The notes: generated by a model from the letters alone, not told the origin. DNA of 64,000 nt from Bremerella sp. P1 (GCF_028748185.1 NZ_CP118164.1:5853814-5917813); one strand, 5' to 3'; numbered from the stretch's first letter, positions 1 to 10,012 are shown. A program made the numbers and translations.

Positions 1-676
1 AGGTCATCGCCGGCTTGGGATATGCGGTCTCCATAATGGGAAACAAATTCTTCTTGGTCAGCCGCTCAATCTGGCCCGGTATCCAAACGTTCGCCAAACG
101 ACGTTCCGTCGCGATGACCTGTGGTGCCTTCGGAGTCTCAGCCGCTGGTTTGCCGACTCGATATTCGAGTTCCCCCGCGCCGGTCAATACGATCGAATCA
201 ATCCGCGAGAGGTAATGTTGATAACTGATAAATACCGGGCTCCCCTCGGCTATCCGCCCGCCGGCGACGCGACCGATCCCTCCCCAACGATTTTCAAATT
301 CATAATCGCGGCCACGGACAAAAGTCTCGTCCGTCTCATTCGGCCCGCTACGAACGACTACGCTCGCCGGATCTAACAAGTCTGGAGCCGTTAGCGATTC
401 GGCGATCAACGCCGCTAGGCGAGCCCCGCGTCGATACTGCGGCCCCGCGGGATCGTAAATTGGCAAACTCGCATGGCGTTCGGCCGTCACCGTAAACAGC
501 CGCGGTGCATCGACCGCGACTAACGCTGACACTTTCGGATGGTTCTTACCGTCGGCGACGTCAACTTTTATTGCCCAGTCCCCAACCAAGGCAACGTGGG
601 CCGCAGGCTCCGCGGCTGAAGTAACTGATGTCGCTAGCCCACTGATAAACAACGCTAACACATGGGTACGAAGCAC
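1..676 (-). CDS. Secreted protein, 3' end outside window; possible N-terminal part of an SGNH/GDSL-type hydrolase
   Basis: An open reading frame enters the window from the left edge and starts at a GTG (674-676) preceded by AGGAGAA, a good ribosome binding site. About 225 residues are visible. Residues 1-21 form a signal peptide ending in SAA. The rest is a soluble domain with phrases such as VVRSGPNETDETF and RGRDYEFEN near residues 105-130. It has no catalytic motif, because a GDSL block would lie beyond the edge. From memory, planctomycete proteins with this N-terminal region continue into an SGNH/GDSL hydrolase domain; that assignment is inferred and not seen here. Alternatively it is a secreted protein of unknown function. 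The coding frame itself is well supported by the signal peptide and the lack of stops. Confidence 0.6.
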   Translation of the reverse strand, partial: MLRTHVLALFISGLATSVTSAAEPAAHVALVGDWAIKVDVADGKNHPKVSALVAVDAPRLFTVTAERHASLPIYDPAGPQYRRGARLAALIAESLTAPDLLDPASVVVRSGPNETDETFVRGRDYEFENRWGGIGRVAGGRIAEGSPVFISYQHYLSRIDSIVLTGAGELEYRVGKPAAETPKAPQVIATERRLANVWIPGQIERLTKKNLFPIMETAYPKPAMT

Positions 677-1144
677 GGCGATTCTCCTGAATGAAATGCA
701 TGATTCTGAGCGAATCGGGGTAGGAACCGAGATTGTCTCGGCTATGGTGCGAAATGCTAATCTGGCGGGCAATGTTAAATATAGACTAAAGCTGACCTGC
801 ATTAAGGGGGTAATTTCGGGAGTCGATTGCCGACAATACAAGCCAAGGTAATGTTGTGTGGGCCTGCTTCGGTAAGGCTCAACTCAGATAGGCTTAGGAA
901 TCTCGTTGTGGTGTCGGTCGGTTCCTGGGAATTTATAGTCACCGGTGGGGAGGGCTCATCGGTCACCTTCTGTCGTGCCACGGCCGAAGAGATTCGCCCT
1001 CACCCTGCTAGAATACTGCCTGCTATTGATACTCCAAGGGCGATTTACTTGCGAGCCAAGGGCTAAGTTGCAAATGGACGACTAGGCCTGTCGCAATACC
1101 TTCGTTCTGGATTCCCACTTTAGGTGTAATCGTAATGATTCTGG
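677..1144. other. Intergenic region without a convincing gene
   Basis: It lies between two minus-strand genes. A 79-codon plus-strand frame at 827-1066 has no ribosome binding site and a composition unlike its neighbours, so it is not called. The region should hold the promoter of the gene at 1-676. No clear -35/-10 pair, operator or hairpin was recognised. Confidence 0.5.
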
Positions 1145-2200
1145 TTACTTGTAAGGAAACCGAAGAACACGGTTGTTGTAGCTGTCGGCGATATAGAGCC
1201 AGCCATCCTTCACCCTTACGCCGTGGGGTCGCGCTAGTTGTGATCTCAATGGATCATCCGTGAGGGCAGACCCTTGTTTCTCAGGAGTTCCCGCCAGTAA
1301 TTCAAGCAATCCGGTCTCTGGATTGTAGCGGCGAATCACGTGATTCTCTGTATCTGCGATGATCACGCGACCCTTCGGGTCAAGCGCCAGATGTTTCGGG
1401 CCGTTCAGCGTCGCCTCGATCGCTCGACCACCGTCTCCGGAATAGCCTTTCTTTCCGGACGCATTCACTACGGTACGGATGTGCCCCTTCGCATCCACCA
1501 CGGCAAGTGAGTGCCCGTTTCGCGAGAGGATGTAGACATTGCCCTTGCGATCGGCCAACACGGCTCGTGGGTCCTTGAGCGAGGACTGGTTTGCCAGCGC
1601 GCCTTCCTCAGGTGTGGCGTTCTCGCCATTGCCGGCAAAGGTGTCGATTCGACCTGTTTCCATGTCCACGACACGGATTCGACGGTTTGCCAGATCGACC
1701 AGATACAAGCATTTGAAATCCGGACCGAAGGAGATCGAGAAGATGCCGCCCAATTTGGCCTCGACCGCCGGACCACCGTCGCCAGAAAAGCCTTTCACGC
1801 CAGTTCCCGCGACTGTCGAGAGTTGGCCTGTCGCCATGTCCAGTTTACGCACACGGTAGTTGTGGGTATCGGCAATGTACAGGCTTCCTTTCAGTCCGAG
1901 CACGATGTCATGCATCTCTGTGAATGTGGCCTTCAGCGGATCCGCCTCTTCCCGTGCACGTTCGGGGCCTTTTTTTATCTCTGTGCCAGGAGCGCCTGCG
2001 ATGAAGCTTAGATTCCCATTTGGAGCAATCTGAAATACGCGTTGGGGTGCCAAATACTCGACGCCATAGATCAGCCCGGCATCGTCGATGGCCACACTAA
2101 AGGGAGCGAACAGGTTCCCTTTATTTAGAGGTTCTACGGCCAGAAGTGAAGCGCCGCTGAAGGGGATTGTCAGCAAACAAAGCGTGATGAGGGTTCGCAT
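1145..2200 (-). CDS. Secreted NHL-repeat beta-propeller protein
   Basis: 351 residues. Residues 1-21 are a signal peptide (hydrophobic core, cleavage near SLLAVEP), so the protein is exported. The remainder is built of NHL-type repeats of about 50 residues, each with a phrase like LYIADTHNYRVRKLD, VYILSRNGHSLAVVD or VIIADTENHVIRRYN. Linkers of the type GFSGDGGPAVEAKL and GYSGDGGRAIEATL lie between the blades. This is the pattern of a six-bladed NHL propeller and fills the whole mature protein, so no separate catalytic domain is present. Family members bind ligands or act as scaffolds; a few are lyases. The specific role is unknown. The gene stands alone, with intergenic DNA on both sides. Confidence 0.9.
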   Translation of the reverse strand: MRTLITLCLLTIPFSGASLLAVEPLNKGNLFAPFSVAIDDAGLIYGVEYLAPQRVFQIAPNGNLSFIAGAPGTEIKKGPERAREEADPLKATFTEMHDIVLGLKGSLYIADTHNYRVRKLDMATGQLSTVAGTGVKGFSGDGGPAVEAKLGGIFSISFGPDFKCLYLVDLANRRIRVVDMETGRIDTFAGNGENATPEEGALANQSSLKDPRAVLADRKGNVYILSRNGHSLAVVDAKGHIRTVVNASGKKGYSGDGGRAIEATLNGPKHLALDPKGRVIIADTENHVIRRYNPETGLLELLAGTPEKQGSALTDDPLRSQLARPHGVRVKDGWLYIADSYNNRVLRFPYK

Positions 2201-2578
2201 ATATTTCCTTTAACTGATCTTTTCCACTGGCCGTTGCTCGACTCAACTGTCACGAACACGAGAGCTAGTGGCAATGTCGGTATGGTTAATCGTAAACGAA
2301 TTCGCTTGATAAGTCGGTAGTTCGGTACTTGCTGCGAGCAAGATTGTCCTTCTTAGCATAGAAGAAGTCGACTATACACTGTGCGCCTAAATTGCACTTG
2401 TTTCATGCGACCGGATGAATCCGTTGCCGACCTTGGTGCTCTGTGACCGGCCCGCGCGAATGTAACCAGTTTTGAACTGATAATCTTCATGGTTTGACCT
2501 TCACCTCGCAGCGGACGATACTAAAGGCACTTATCGCCTATCTCGCCCTGCATAAAGTCTTTTGTTGGTTCTAGAACC
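2201..2578. other. Divergent intergenic region
   Basis: 378 bp between the divergently transcribed NHL gene and the sulfatase gene. It must carry both promoters. No clear promoter elements, inverted repeats or small genes could be picked out by eye. Confidence 0.5.
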
Positions 2579-4567
2579 ATGATTCATGCACGATACCGTT
2601 ATGCCCGACTCCTCTTTGTCGTATCTTTCACCTTGCTCCCAGCGTTCACAGCTCGACTGGCAAAATCGGCGGAAACTGATCGCGCGCCCAACATCGTGCT
2701 CTTTCTCGTGGACGACATGGGATGGATGGATAGTACTCCCTACGGTTCGCAATACTACGAGACTCCCAACATGCAAGGACTGGCCCAGCAGTCTATGCGA
2801 TTTACGGATGCTTACGCGTTACCGCTCTGCTCGCCCACGCGAGCCTCAATTCTCAGTGGTCAATACTCATCGAGACATGGCGTGACGTCCGCGAGTGGAC
2901 ATCAGCCTGCAGCCCCGCAGGATGCTTCTCCGTATCCCGATAAAGCGCCACCGAACAGAAAATTCATCTACGCCAGTAGCCAGAATTACCTCGACCTCGA
3001 TCTGCCCACACTTGCCGAAGTGTTGCAGAAGGCCGGCTATCGAACGGGCCACTTCGGCAAGTGGCACCTAGGCTTGAGTCAGGAGCATTGGCCGGACAAG
3101 CACGGCTTTGATATCGCCTTTCACGCTCAGCCGAGTCCCGGCCCGCCAAGCTATTTCTCGCCCTACGGAGTTCATAAAGATGGCAGTCCTTCCGGGCGGC
3201 ATCATGTGGGGACGATCACTGACGGTCCGGATGGAGAGTACATCACCGATCGTCTAACGGACGAAGCAATCAAGTTTGTCGAGGCGAACAAGGACCGACC
3301 ATTCTTCCTCAATTTCTGGCACTATGGCGTGCACGGTCCCTGGGGTCACAAGGAAGAGTATACCGCGGAGTATGCGAAGAAGACCGATCCCCGCGGCCAG
3401 CAGCGCAATCCAATCATGGCGTCCATGCTCAAGAGCGTGGACGAGAGTCTTGGTCGGTTGATGAATCGTCTGGATGAACTGGGCTTGGCGGACAACACGC
3501 TGTTCATTTTTTATTCGGACAACGGCGGCAACGTCCACAGTCGTACCTACGACGATAGCAAGATCGCGAAAGTCAAAGAAGGTCATCCGCAGTTCGAGGC
3601 AATTCAGGACTGGCGAAAATGGGCTGGGGGCGAACCGCCGACAAACAATGCTCCGCTTCGAGAAGGAAAGGGACGCATCTACGAGGGCGGCCAACGAGTT
3701 CCGTTGATGGTTCGCTGGCCAGGTCGAATCGAACCGGGCACCATCAGTGATGCAATCATGGGGCCAATCGATCTTTACCCAACTATTCTGGATGCGGTCG
3801 GTCTAGAGAAACCCCGCAATCACATCATCGATGGGGAATCTTTAATGCCGGTTCTCAAGCAAACCGGCAACTTTAAGCGTGAAGCCTATTTTACTTGGTT
3901 CCCACATTTGGTGCCTGCTGTGTCGGTTAGGCAAGGCGATTGGAAGCTAATTCGCCGCTTCGAGTCACATCCGAGCTATCCCGAATTGTACGAGCTTTAC
4001 AACCTCAGGGAGGACATCGGTGAAAAACACAATCTTGCCACGCAGATGCCTGAAAAAGTCAAGCGGCTCGATTCCCTCATCGACCAGTTTGTCAAAGACA
4101 CCCACGCGCGGTACCCAAAACCAAACCCAGCCTACACTGCGACAACCAAGACGGCCGACGTGACCGATGGACTTGTAGCACGGAGCTGTAAGCTCGTCGA
4201 AACTGGTGGCGCGATTCAAGTGGTGGGAGATGGACGGCTGCCGTTTCTCGGCACGGCTCGAGTCAAGCTAAGCGGTCCGCTCAAGGTGACTCTGATCGCT
4301 CGAAGCGAGTCGGGCGGCAAGGGACGCATCCATTGGAAAACCAATGGGCAAGATGACTTTTCGAAGACAGGTCAGAGCGTCGACTACGAGCTCCCCTCAG
4401 GAGAATCGTGGCAGAAGGTCATCGTCGAGCTTCCAGTCAAAGGCCAAACGCAGGTCGTGCGGTTGTACCTACCAGCGGATATATCACCCGTGCAAATTCG
4501 TTCGATACGTTTCCAAGATGCTCAAGGTCGTGAGAAGGCATGGGATTTTTCCGAGGTATCGCCATGA
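2579..4567 (+). CDS. Secreted sulfatase (arylsulfatase family, formylglycine type)
   Basis: 662 residues. Residues 1-31 form a signal peptide. The sulfatase domain starts with APNIVLFLVDDMGW, where Asp45-Asp46 are metal ligands. The catalytic motif is C-S-P-T-R with Cys84, which is oxidised to formylglycine in this family. Further family blocks are GYRTGHFGKWHLG near residue 155, the metal-site phrase YSDNGG near residue 310, and REGKGRIYEGGQRVP near residue 360. After residue ~510 comes an extra C-terminal region of about 150 residues that resembles a small beta-sandwich and is not part of the catalytic core. The enzyme should hydrolyse sulfate esters, probably on polysaccharides, outside the cytoplasm. 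The substrate cannot be read from the sequence. It is convergent with the DUF1501 gene downstream and has no operon partner. Confidence 0.95.
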   Translation: MIHARYRYARLLFVVSFTLLPAFTARLAKSAETDRAPNIVLFLVDDMGWMDSTPYGSQYYETPNMQGLAQQSMRFTDAYALPLCSPTRASILSGQYSSRHGVTSASGHQPAAPQDASPYPDKAPPNRKFIYASSQNYLDLDLPTLAEVLQKAGYRTGHFGKWHLGLSQEHWPDKHGFDIAFHAQPSPGPPSYFSPYGVHKDGSPSGRHHVGTITDGPDGEYITDRLTDEAIKFVEANKDRPFFLNFWHYGVHGPWGHKEEYTAEYAKKTDPRGQQRNPIMASMLKSVDESLGRLMNRLDELGLADNTLFIFYSDNGGNVHSRTYDDSKIAKVKEGHPQFEAIQDWRKWAGGEPPTNNAPLREGKGRIYEGGQRVPLMVRWPGRIEPGTISDAIMGPIDLYPTILDAVGLEKPRNHIIDGESLMPVLKQTGNFKREAYFTWFPHLVPAVSVRQGDWKLIRRFESHPSYPELYELYNLREDIGEKHNLATQMPEKVKRLDSLIDQFVKDTHARYPKPNPAYTATTKTADVTDGLVARSCKLVETGGAIQVVGDGRLPFLGTARVKLSGPLKVTLIARSESGGKGRIHWKTNGQDDFSKTGQSVDYELPSGESWQKVIVELPVKGQTQVVRLYLPADISPVQIRSIRFQDAQGREKAWDFSEVSP

Positions 4568-4838
4568 TCAACCACAAGGACTTTGACGATGTCTGGAATG
4601 AGGGGGACGAGTAGACACTAAAGGCGGTCGACGGAGTGAGCGTTCTCGCTGGATATGGCTGCCCGTCCGCCTGGGAGCAGCGGATAGCTTTTGGCGTTCG
4701 TGCCAAGCGTGGATCTGGTGATCGCCCGACAAACCGGCGGCAGCAGCAACTGGGATTTCGAAGAATGCCCGTGCCGCACATGCGATGAAGTATAGCGTTA
4801 GGAGAGTCCGTTTCGGACCGTGCGAAACGAGAAGTCCT

Positions 4839-6260
4839 CTATTGCAAGATCTCGTGGACGACATGGCCATGAACGTCCGTGAGTCGGCGATCGATTCCAT
4901 TCTGCCGGAACGTCAGCCGGGTATGGTCGATACCTAGCAGGTGCAAAACGGTTGCATGGAAGTCGTAACAGTAGGTCTTGCCTTCTTCGGCCTTGTACCC
5001 CCAATCGTCACTCTTGCCATGAGCCACCCCGGCTTTAACCCCGGCCCCCACTAACCAGGTAACAAAGCTACCGCCGTTATGATCGCGGCCATCGCCACCC
5101 TGGGCAAAAGGAGTTCGTCCGAACTCGGTCGTCCAGATCAGCAAGGTATCTTCCAACAATCCCCGGGCCTTCAGATCGCCAATCAGGGCGGCGATCGGTT
5201 GATCGACGCTCTGAGCGATCGGCGGAAGTTCTTTCGGGATACTGCTATGATTGTCCCAGTTGCCGGTTGCACCTTGCGGACCACTCCAAACCTGAACGAA
5301 CCGCGTGCCACGTTCGATTAGCCGACGAGCAAGCAAACAGCGTCGACCGAAATCCTGGGTGACGCTTTGATCCAGACCATATGCCTGGTGGGTCTGTTTG
5401 GTTTCCAGCGAAAGGTCGAACGCCTCCGGCGCAGAGAGCTGCATCTTTGCAGCCAACTCGTAAGACTTGATCCGCGCATCGAGCCGCGTGTCGTTCGACC
5501 TTCGTGCGGCGTGCGCATTATTGATTTGATCCAATAAGTGCAAACCATCGCGATCGGCCGAGCTGGTCGCGAATTTGTACGCTTCTTTGGCGAAAAGATT
5601 AGGAACCGGCTGCGGCGAAGCGGCATTGATGACGGTGCCTTGGTGAATCGCCGGTAGAAAACCAGAAGAGAACGGCCCTCGCTGGTTGTAGGGCAATCCT
5701 TTGGCATCGGGCAGAACAACGAACGTAGGTAGGTTATCGGTGAGATTACCCAGCGCGTATGAGATCCACGCCCCCATGCACGGAAAACCAGGCAACAGAA
5801 AGCCGGAGTTCATCATGTAAGTACCAGGCCCGTGAACGTTGGTCTTCGAGGCCATCGCCATGAGAAACGCCATCTCGTCGACCCATTTCGCCTGATGCGG
5901 AAACACATTGCTTACCCAGCGTCCGCTTTCGCCGTACTGCTTGAATTTGAAGGGACTCTTCATCAGCGCGCCTGGGGCAGCGGTGAAGCCTTCCGGCTTT
6001 TCCGATGGACCAAGCTTCTGACCGTGCAGTTTCTCTAGCTCCGGTTTGTAATCAAACGTATCCATTGGGCTGGCACCGCCCGTCATGAACAGTTGAATGA
6101 TCCGTCGGGCTTTCGGTGCATGGTGCAGCCCTTCGGCTACCGCCGGCGACGTCTCGGCGTCGGCATCGCGGGCCATCATCTGCGTCATAGCGATACCGCC
6201 CAGACCTCCTCCAATAGTCCAAAGGAAATTGCGTCGATCGGTTTGATATGTTGATTCCAT
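4839..6260 (-). CDS. DUF1501 protein with Tat-type leader
   Basis: 473 residues. The N-terminus has a twin-arginine leader (DRRNFLWTIGGGLGG, then a hydrophobic stretch and cleavage near DADA), so it is probably exported folded. The body carries DUF1501 hallmarks: RRIIQLFMTGGASPMDTFDY near residue 53, FLLPGFPCMGAWISYALG near 155, and WTTEFGRTPF with GRDHN near 390-405. DUF1501 belongs to the alkaline-phosphatase/sulfatase-like fold, but its reaction is unknown. It is the last gene of a minus-strand operon, 6 bp downstream of the DUF1549/DUF1553 cytochrome gene. This pairing is typical of planctomycetes and suggests the two exported proteins work together. Confidence is high for the family and low for the function. 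Confidence 0.93.
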   Translation of the reverse strand: MESTYQTDRRNFLWTIGGGLGGIAMTQMMARDADAETSPAVAEGLHHAPKARRIIQLFMTGGASPMDTFDYKPELEKLHGQKLGPSEKPEGFTAAPGALMKSPFKFKQYGESGRWVSNVFPHQAKWVDEMAFLMAMASKTNVHGPGTYMMNSGFLLPGFPCMGAWISYALGNLTDNLPTFVVLPDAKGLPYNQRGPFSSGFLPAIHQGTVINAASPQPVPNLFAKEAYKFATSSADRDGLHLLDQINNAHAARRSNDTRLDARIKSYELAAKMQLSAPEAFDLSLETKQTHQAYGLDQSVTQDFGRRCLLARRLIERGTRFVQVWSGPQGATGNWDNHSSIPKELPPIAQSVDQPIAALIGDLKARGLLEDTLLIWTTEFGRTPFAQGGDGRDHNGGSFVTWLVGAGVKAGVAHGKSDDWGYKAEEGKTYCYDFHATVLHLLGIDHTRLTFRQNGIDRRLTDVHGHVVHEILQ

Positions 6261-6266
6261 GTTGGC

Positions 6267-9224
6267 CTAATCGACAAACAAGTATTCGTTACTATTGAGC
6301 AAAACACGGCAAAGTGCTTCTAATCCGTGCGATTGGGCGTATGACTGAAACGCTTTCTCTTCAGTCACTGTCGGCGCTCGCTGCCAACAAAGTTCCACGG
6401 CGCGTCGAATCTGTTGATCTTCGGGCATTTCACGTTTAACGCGATCGGCAATCCAAGTCGAAGCATGCAGGATGAAGTCGTTGTTGTAAAGCGTGAGCGA
6501 TTGCAGAGCGGAGACCGAGAAGTTTCGCTTGGGGGTTAATAGCCCTAAATCTGGGAAGTCCAACGATTCCATAAACGGATCGGGAATGCCACGCCAAACC
6601 ACTCGGTAAATGCTACGGCGTGCGGCCGAGTCGCTGTTCCAGTCGTATTTCGTGTAATCAAGAACAGGCGTCGCTTGGGGGCCTTTCGTTTTGGTGAACT
6701 GTTCAACCCCTTCTCCGCCCATCGTCAGGTCCAAGCGACCGGAGATTCGCAGCGTGGAATCGCGAATTGCATCGGCGTCCAGGCGTACGCGGTTCATGCG
6801 CCAGAGCAAGCGATTGTCGCGATCTACCTGGATCGCATGCGCAGGCATCGGGTCGATGACGCTGGCCTGCTTCCAGGTCTTGCTGGTCAAAATCAACCGA
6901 TGTAACTTTCTGAGCGATCCCTGAGCGTCGTCACGAAACCAGACCGCAAGCCAATCAAGCATTTCTGGATGAGACGGCTCGCCGCCCATGCGGCCAAAAT
7001 CATTCGGCGTTTCGCAAATGCCACGGCCAAAGTGATAGTGCCACACACGGTTCACAATGCTTCGCCAAGTCAGCGGATTGTCGGGATGGGCCAGCCAATC
7101 AGCCAAAGCGGCCCGGCGTAATGATTCCTGCTTGGGGTCCGCAAGTTCGAACCGCGCCGGCAACGGGTTGATCGCCGAGATCGCCCCAGGCCCGACTTCT
7201 CGAATCGGCTTGTCGATATCGCCCCGTTTGAGCAAGTGAACGACTTTCGGCTGAATTGGCTTCTCCTGCTTCTCGGCATACGACCAGAGTGGTGAGACCC
7301 CGTAAACCAGTTGTTTAGTAGGTAACTTGGCAATCGTTTCATTGGCATACGGTTCCAACGCGATCGCCGCGATCTCGATTTTCTCTGCCGGCGTTCGCTG
7401 GTCCGCTGGTTTTTTTAGTGCCTGTCGAACTTCTTCCGGGAGAATCCGCGCGGAAGTTCCTTCCGCATCGGTGATCGACAAACGAAATCGCCCGATGACA
7501 TGCTTGGGAGGATAAAGCTGCTTCAGCGTGATCGCCAGTTTGCCACCTTGCTCGGCATCGATCGGCTCGGCGAATTCGAAAACGATGACGTGCGATTCGC
7601 TGACCCTCGGGTGAATTGCCCAACCTGACTTTAGATCTCCATCAATTGCCTGAGCCGAGGTCCAGCCCACCTGGTCGAAATCTGCCGAGGCTTGAGCAAT
7701 CTTCAGCTTGACCGGCGTGGTGGCTCCTGCGGCAAACCACTGCATCTCGACCTCCGACAGGTGGAGGTTGCCGTTGTCGGCTCGACCTGGTCCACCTTGA
7801 GGATGACGCTCGTCCTTCAACACATCGAGTCGCACCGCAGTGATTCTTTTCAAATTGACTGCCGAAGTCACCGTGTATTGCTCTTGATCGGCGAGAGTGC
7901 CGTCGACGAAGATCGAGTTGTCATCCTGCTTGGTCAGTGTCGCGCCGCCTGCGGAAAGAAACACATCTGCTTCAAGCGGCTTCCATTCAACAGGCTTCGC
8001 TTGGCGTTCCTCCCAGCGTTCCGTCCACTGATCGACGATCGGAGCGTACGCTGGCCTCAACAAGACAGTGGCATCTTTCGCGTGAACGGCGGCAAGCAAG
8101 GCCTCCGTTTCCTGCCGCCGATGCATTACCTCGGAAGAGGTATCGAATTCAATGTCCCCTTTGCCAACACCGGCAAAGACCGCTTGCAACGAGTAGTAAT
8201 CCTCTTGCGTAATCGGATCGAACTTGTGGGTGTGACAGCGTGCGCAATTGGCGGTCGTGCTGGCAAAAGCCGCCATTGTTTGCGTAACGATATCGTCGCG
8301 ATCGAGGTAATCGAACGTCACCGGTGCCGTCGATGCGCGACTCAATTCGAGCGGACCCGCCGAAATGAATCCCAACGCTGGAGTCAATTGCGGCTGATCG
8401 GGATAGAACACGTCGGCCGCCAACTGTTCGCGAATGAATCTTTCCCAAGGCACGTCGGCATTAAGTCGCTCGATGACGTAGTCGCGAAACCGCCAGGCAT
8501 TGGGGCGTTTCACATCGTGCTCGCAACCATGCGAATCAGCATAGTGAATCACATCCAGCCAATGTCGCGCCCATCGTTCGCCATACCGGGGCGAATCGAG
8601 CAGCTTGTCGACAAGTCTCTCCCAGGCCTGTGGATCGGGATCGTTCTCAAACGCATCGACTTCCTCAGGCGTCGGCAGCATGCCGTATAGATCGAGATAT
8701 AGCCGGCGAGCCAAAGTCCGACGATCTGCCTCGGCGGATGGCTCCAAACCATTATCCTTCAGTTTGGAAGCGACAAAAGCATCAATCGGGTTAGCGCCGC
8801 CGATCGGAACAAGCGGCGGATGGAGCGGCTTCAGCGACCACCAGTCGAGCGGATCGGACTTCGGAGCGTCAAGGACTCTGGGATCGGGCGCGCCCTGTTC
8901 GACCCACTTTTCCAACAAAGCGATGTCTGCCGCGGCCAACTTCTCCTCAGGAGGCATTCGATGCTCTTCGTCGCTCCAGCGAACCTTCTGGATCAACAGG
9001 CTCTCGTCTGGCTTGCTGGCGATAACGGCGGCGCCAGAATCGCCCCCTTGCTCCCAACCTGACCGCGAGTCCAGCGCCAACCCGCCTTCCAGGGACTCGT
9101 CATGCGAATGACACTCGTAGCAATGAGTTCGCAAGATCGGCTCGATCTTGGACAAGAAGAAATCATCAGCCCAGAGCTTGGTAGGCAAAAGCACCAGAAG
9201 CAGTATCGGGAGCGAACGAATCAT
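6267..9224 (-). CDS. Exported cytochrome c-like protein with DUF1549 and DUF1553 domains (PSD1 family)
   Basis: 985 residues from ATG 9222-9224. This start is chosen because it begins a clear signal peptide (IRSLPILLLVLLPTKLWA) and overlaps the upstream IclR-type stop as ATGA; an upstream in-frame extension lacks a leader. Domains in order are: a planctomycete cytochrome c segment with haem motif C-Y-E-C-H (residues ~30-100), DUF1549 (~130-345) with a second C-A-R-C-H motif followed by HKFDPITQEDYY, an insert (~430-600), and DUF1553 (~690-970). The insert has discoidin/F5-8-like phrases such as LHLSEVEMQWF and VGWTSAQAIDGD. The protein is probably a periplasmic dihaem protein of unknown redox function. 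It is the middle gene of the iclR-like/PSD1/DUF1501 operon. Confidence 0.92.
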   Translation of the reverse strand: MIRSLPILLLVLLPTKLWADDFFLSKIEPILRTHCYECHSHDESLEGGLALDSRSGWEQGGDSGAAVIASKPDESLLIQKVRWSDEEHRMPPEEKLAAADIALLEKWVEQGAPDPRVLDAPKSDPLDWWSLKPLHPPLVPIGGANPIDAFVASKLKDNGLEPSAEADRRTLARRLYLDLYGMLPTPEEVDAFENDPDPQAWERLVDKLLDSPRYGERWARHWLDVIHYADSHGCEHDVKRPNAWRFRDYVIERLNADVPWERFIREQLAADVFYPDQPQLTPALGFISAGPLELSRASTAPVTFDYLDRDDIVTQTMAAFASTTANCARCHTHKFDPITQEDYYSLQAVFAGVGKGDIEFDTSSEVMHRRQETEALLAAVHAKDATVLLRPAYAPIVDQWTERWEERQAKPVEWKPLEADVFLSAGGATLTKQDDNSIFVDGTLADQEQYTVTSAVNLKRITAVRLDVLKDERHPQGGPGRADNGNLHLSEVEMQWFAAGATTPVKLKIAQASADFDQVGWTSAQAIDGDLKSGWAIHPRVSESHVIVFEFAEPIDAEQGGKLAITLKQLYPPKHVIGRFRLSITDAEGTSARILPEEVRQALKKPADQRTPAEKIEIAAIALEPYANETIAKLPTKQLVYGVSPLWSYAEKQEKPIQPKVVHLLKRGDIDKPIREVGPGAISAINPLPARFELADPKQESLRRAALADWLAHPDNPLTWRSIVNRVWHYHFGRGICETPNDFGRMGGEPSHPEMLDWLAVWFRDDAQGSLRKLHRLILTSKTWKQASVIDPMPAHAIQVDRDNRLLWRMNRVRLDADAIRDSTLRISGRLDLTMGGEGVEQFTKTKGPQATPVLDYTKYDWNSDSAARRSIYRVVWRGIPDPFMESLDFPDLGLLTPKRNFSVSALQSLTLYNNDFILHASTWIADRVKREMPEDQQIRRAVELCWQRAPTVTEEKAFQSYAQSHGLEALCRVLLNSNEYLFVD

Positions 9225-10012
9225 CGCTGCATCTTCCTTTGGATCTCGCCTGCCGCCTTGATCACTTCTTTCCCAACGTCCGGAAAGACCTTCTTGGGCA
9301 TTCGGCCAGCTATGCCTGAGACCCATATTGTTGCGATCAACGTCCCCAGCGGATCACGAATTGGCGCTGCGACGCAGTGAATCCCTTCATCCGCTTCGCC
9401 CCAGTCGGTTGCATATCCTTGATGTAGGATTCGGTCGCACTCTTCCATCAGCTTGGTTCGACTGGTGATTGTCCGGTCGGTGAAACGGTTTAGTTTGATC
9501 CGCTTGATTGTCGCATCGCGCTCAGCCTTTGGTCGATGAGCCAACAAAACCTTGCCCGGGGCATTGTTATGAAGAAGGAAACGTAGCCCGAGTTCCACGC
9601 CAATTCGGATGGCCGACGTGCTTTCCTGCTTCTCGATAATCACCCCTTCATCTCCTGTTGGAAGTCCGAGTTGGACGGTCTCTCCAGTCTGATCCCGCAG
9701 GGCTCGCATCGAATCAAGAGAGCATTGCACCAAACTGACGCCGTGCACGCGCGGGTGAGCGATACTCAGAAGCTTGCCCGTAAGGCGATAGCGGGACGGA
9801 GACTGTTCCCGGACGACATAACCAAGGGCAACCAGGGTCTGAAGCAATCGCAGCGTCGAATTCTTCGGCGCTTCCAGTTCGGCACTAATTGTCGCAAGAG
9901 TCGCTCCGCGAGGCTGTGCAGCCAGCCCCTCTAAGATCTTCATGCCACGCTCCAGCGCAGGGGCCAATACCACCTCGGGCTTTAAAATCGCTTGATCGCT
10001 TACAGGTTCCAT
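9221..10012 (-). CDS. IclR-family transcriptional regulator
   Basis: 263 residues. The N-terminal winged helix-turn-helix (residues ~18-75) carries ALERGMKILEGLAAQ, ATISAELEAPKNSTLRLLQTL and LGYVVREQSPSRYRLT, the standard IclR pattern. The C-terminal effector-binding domain (~85-255) has GETVQLGLPTGDEGVIIEKQ and NAPGKVLLAH, also typical. Family members bind small metabolites, often aromatic acids or sugar-acid intermediates, and control neighbouring catabolic genes. The last codons overlap the PSD1 start by 4 bp (ATGA), so regulator, cytochrome and DUF1501 are probably one transcript, likely autoregulated. An AAGGAA ribosome binding site lies upstream of the ATG. A regulator translationally coupled to a PSD1/DUF1501 pair is uncommon and hints at substrate-controlled expression. 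Confidence 0.93.
   Translation of the reverse strand: MEPVSDQAILKPEVVLAPALERGMKILEGLAAQPRGATLATISAELEAPKNSTLRLLQTLVALGYVVREQSPSRYRLTGKLLSIAHPRVHGVSLVQCSLDSMRALRDQTGETVQLGLPTGDEGVIIEKQESTSAIRIGVELGLRFLLHNNAPGKVLLAHRPKAERDATIKRIKLNRFTDRTITSRTKLMEECDRILHQGYATDWGEADEGIHCVAAPIRDPLGTLIATIWVSGIAGRMPKKVFPDVGKEVIKAAGEIQRKMQR

Noticed and set aside
827-1066. 79-codon plus-strand frame in the first intergenic region
   Set aside because: No ribosome binding site, no recognisable motif and amino-acid composition unlike real proteins in the window.
7692-8690. 332-codon plus-strand frame inside the DUF1549/DUF1553 gene
   Set aside because: It lies wholly inside a well-supported gene on the other strand and has no recognisable domain or leader.
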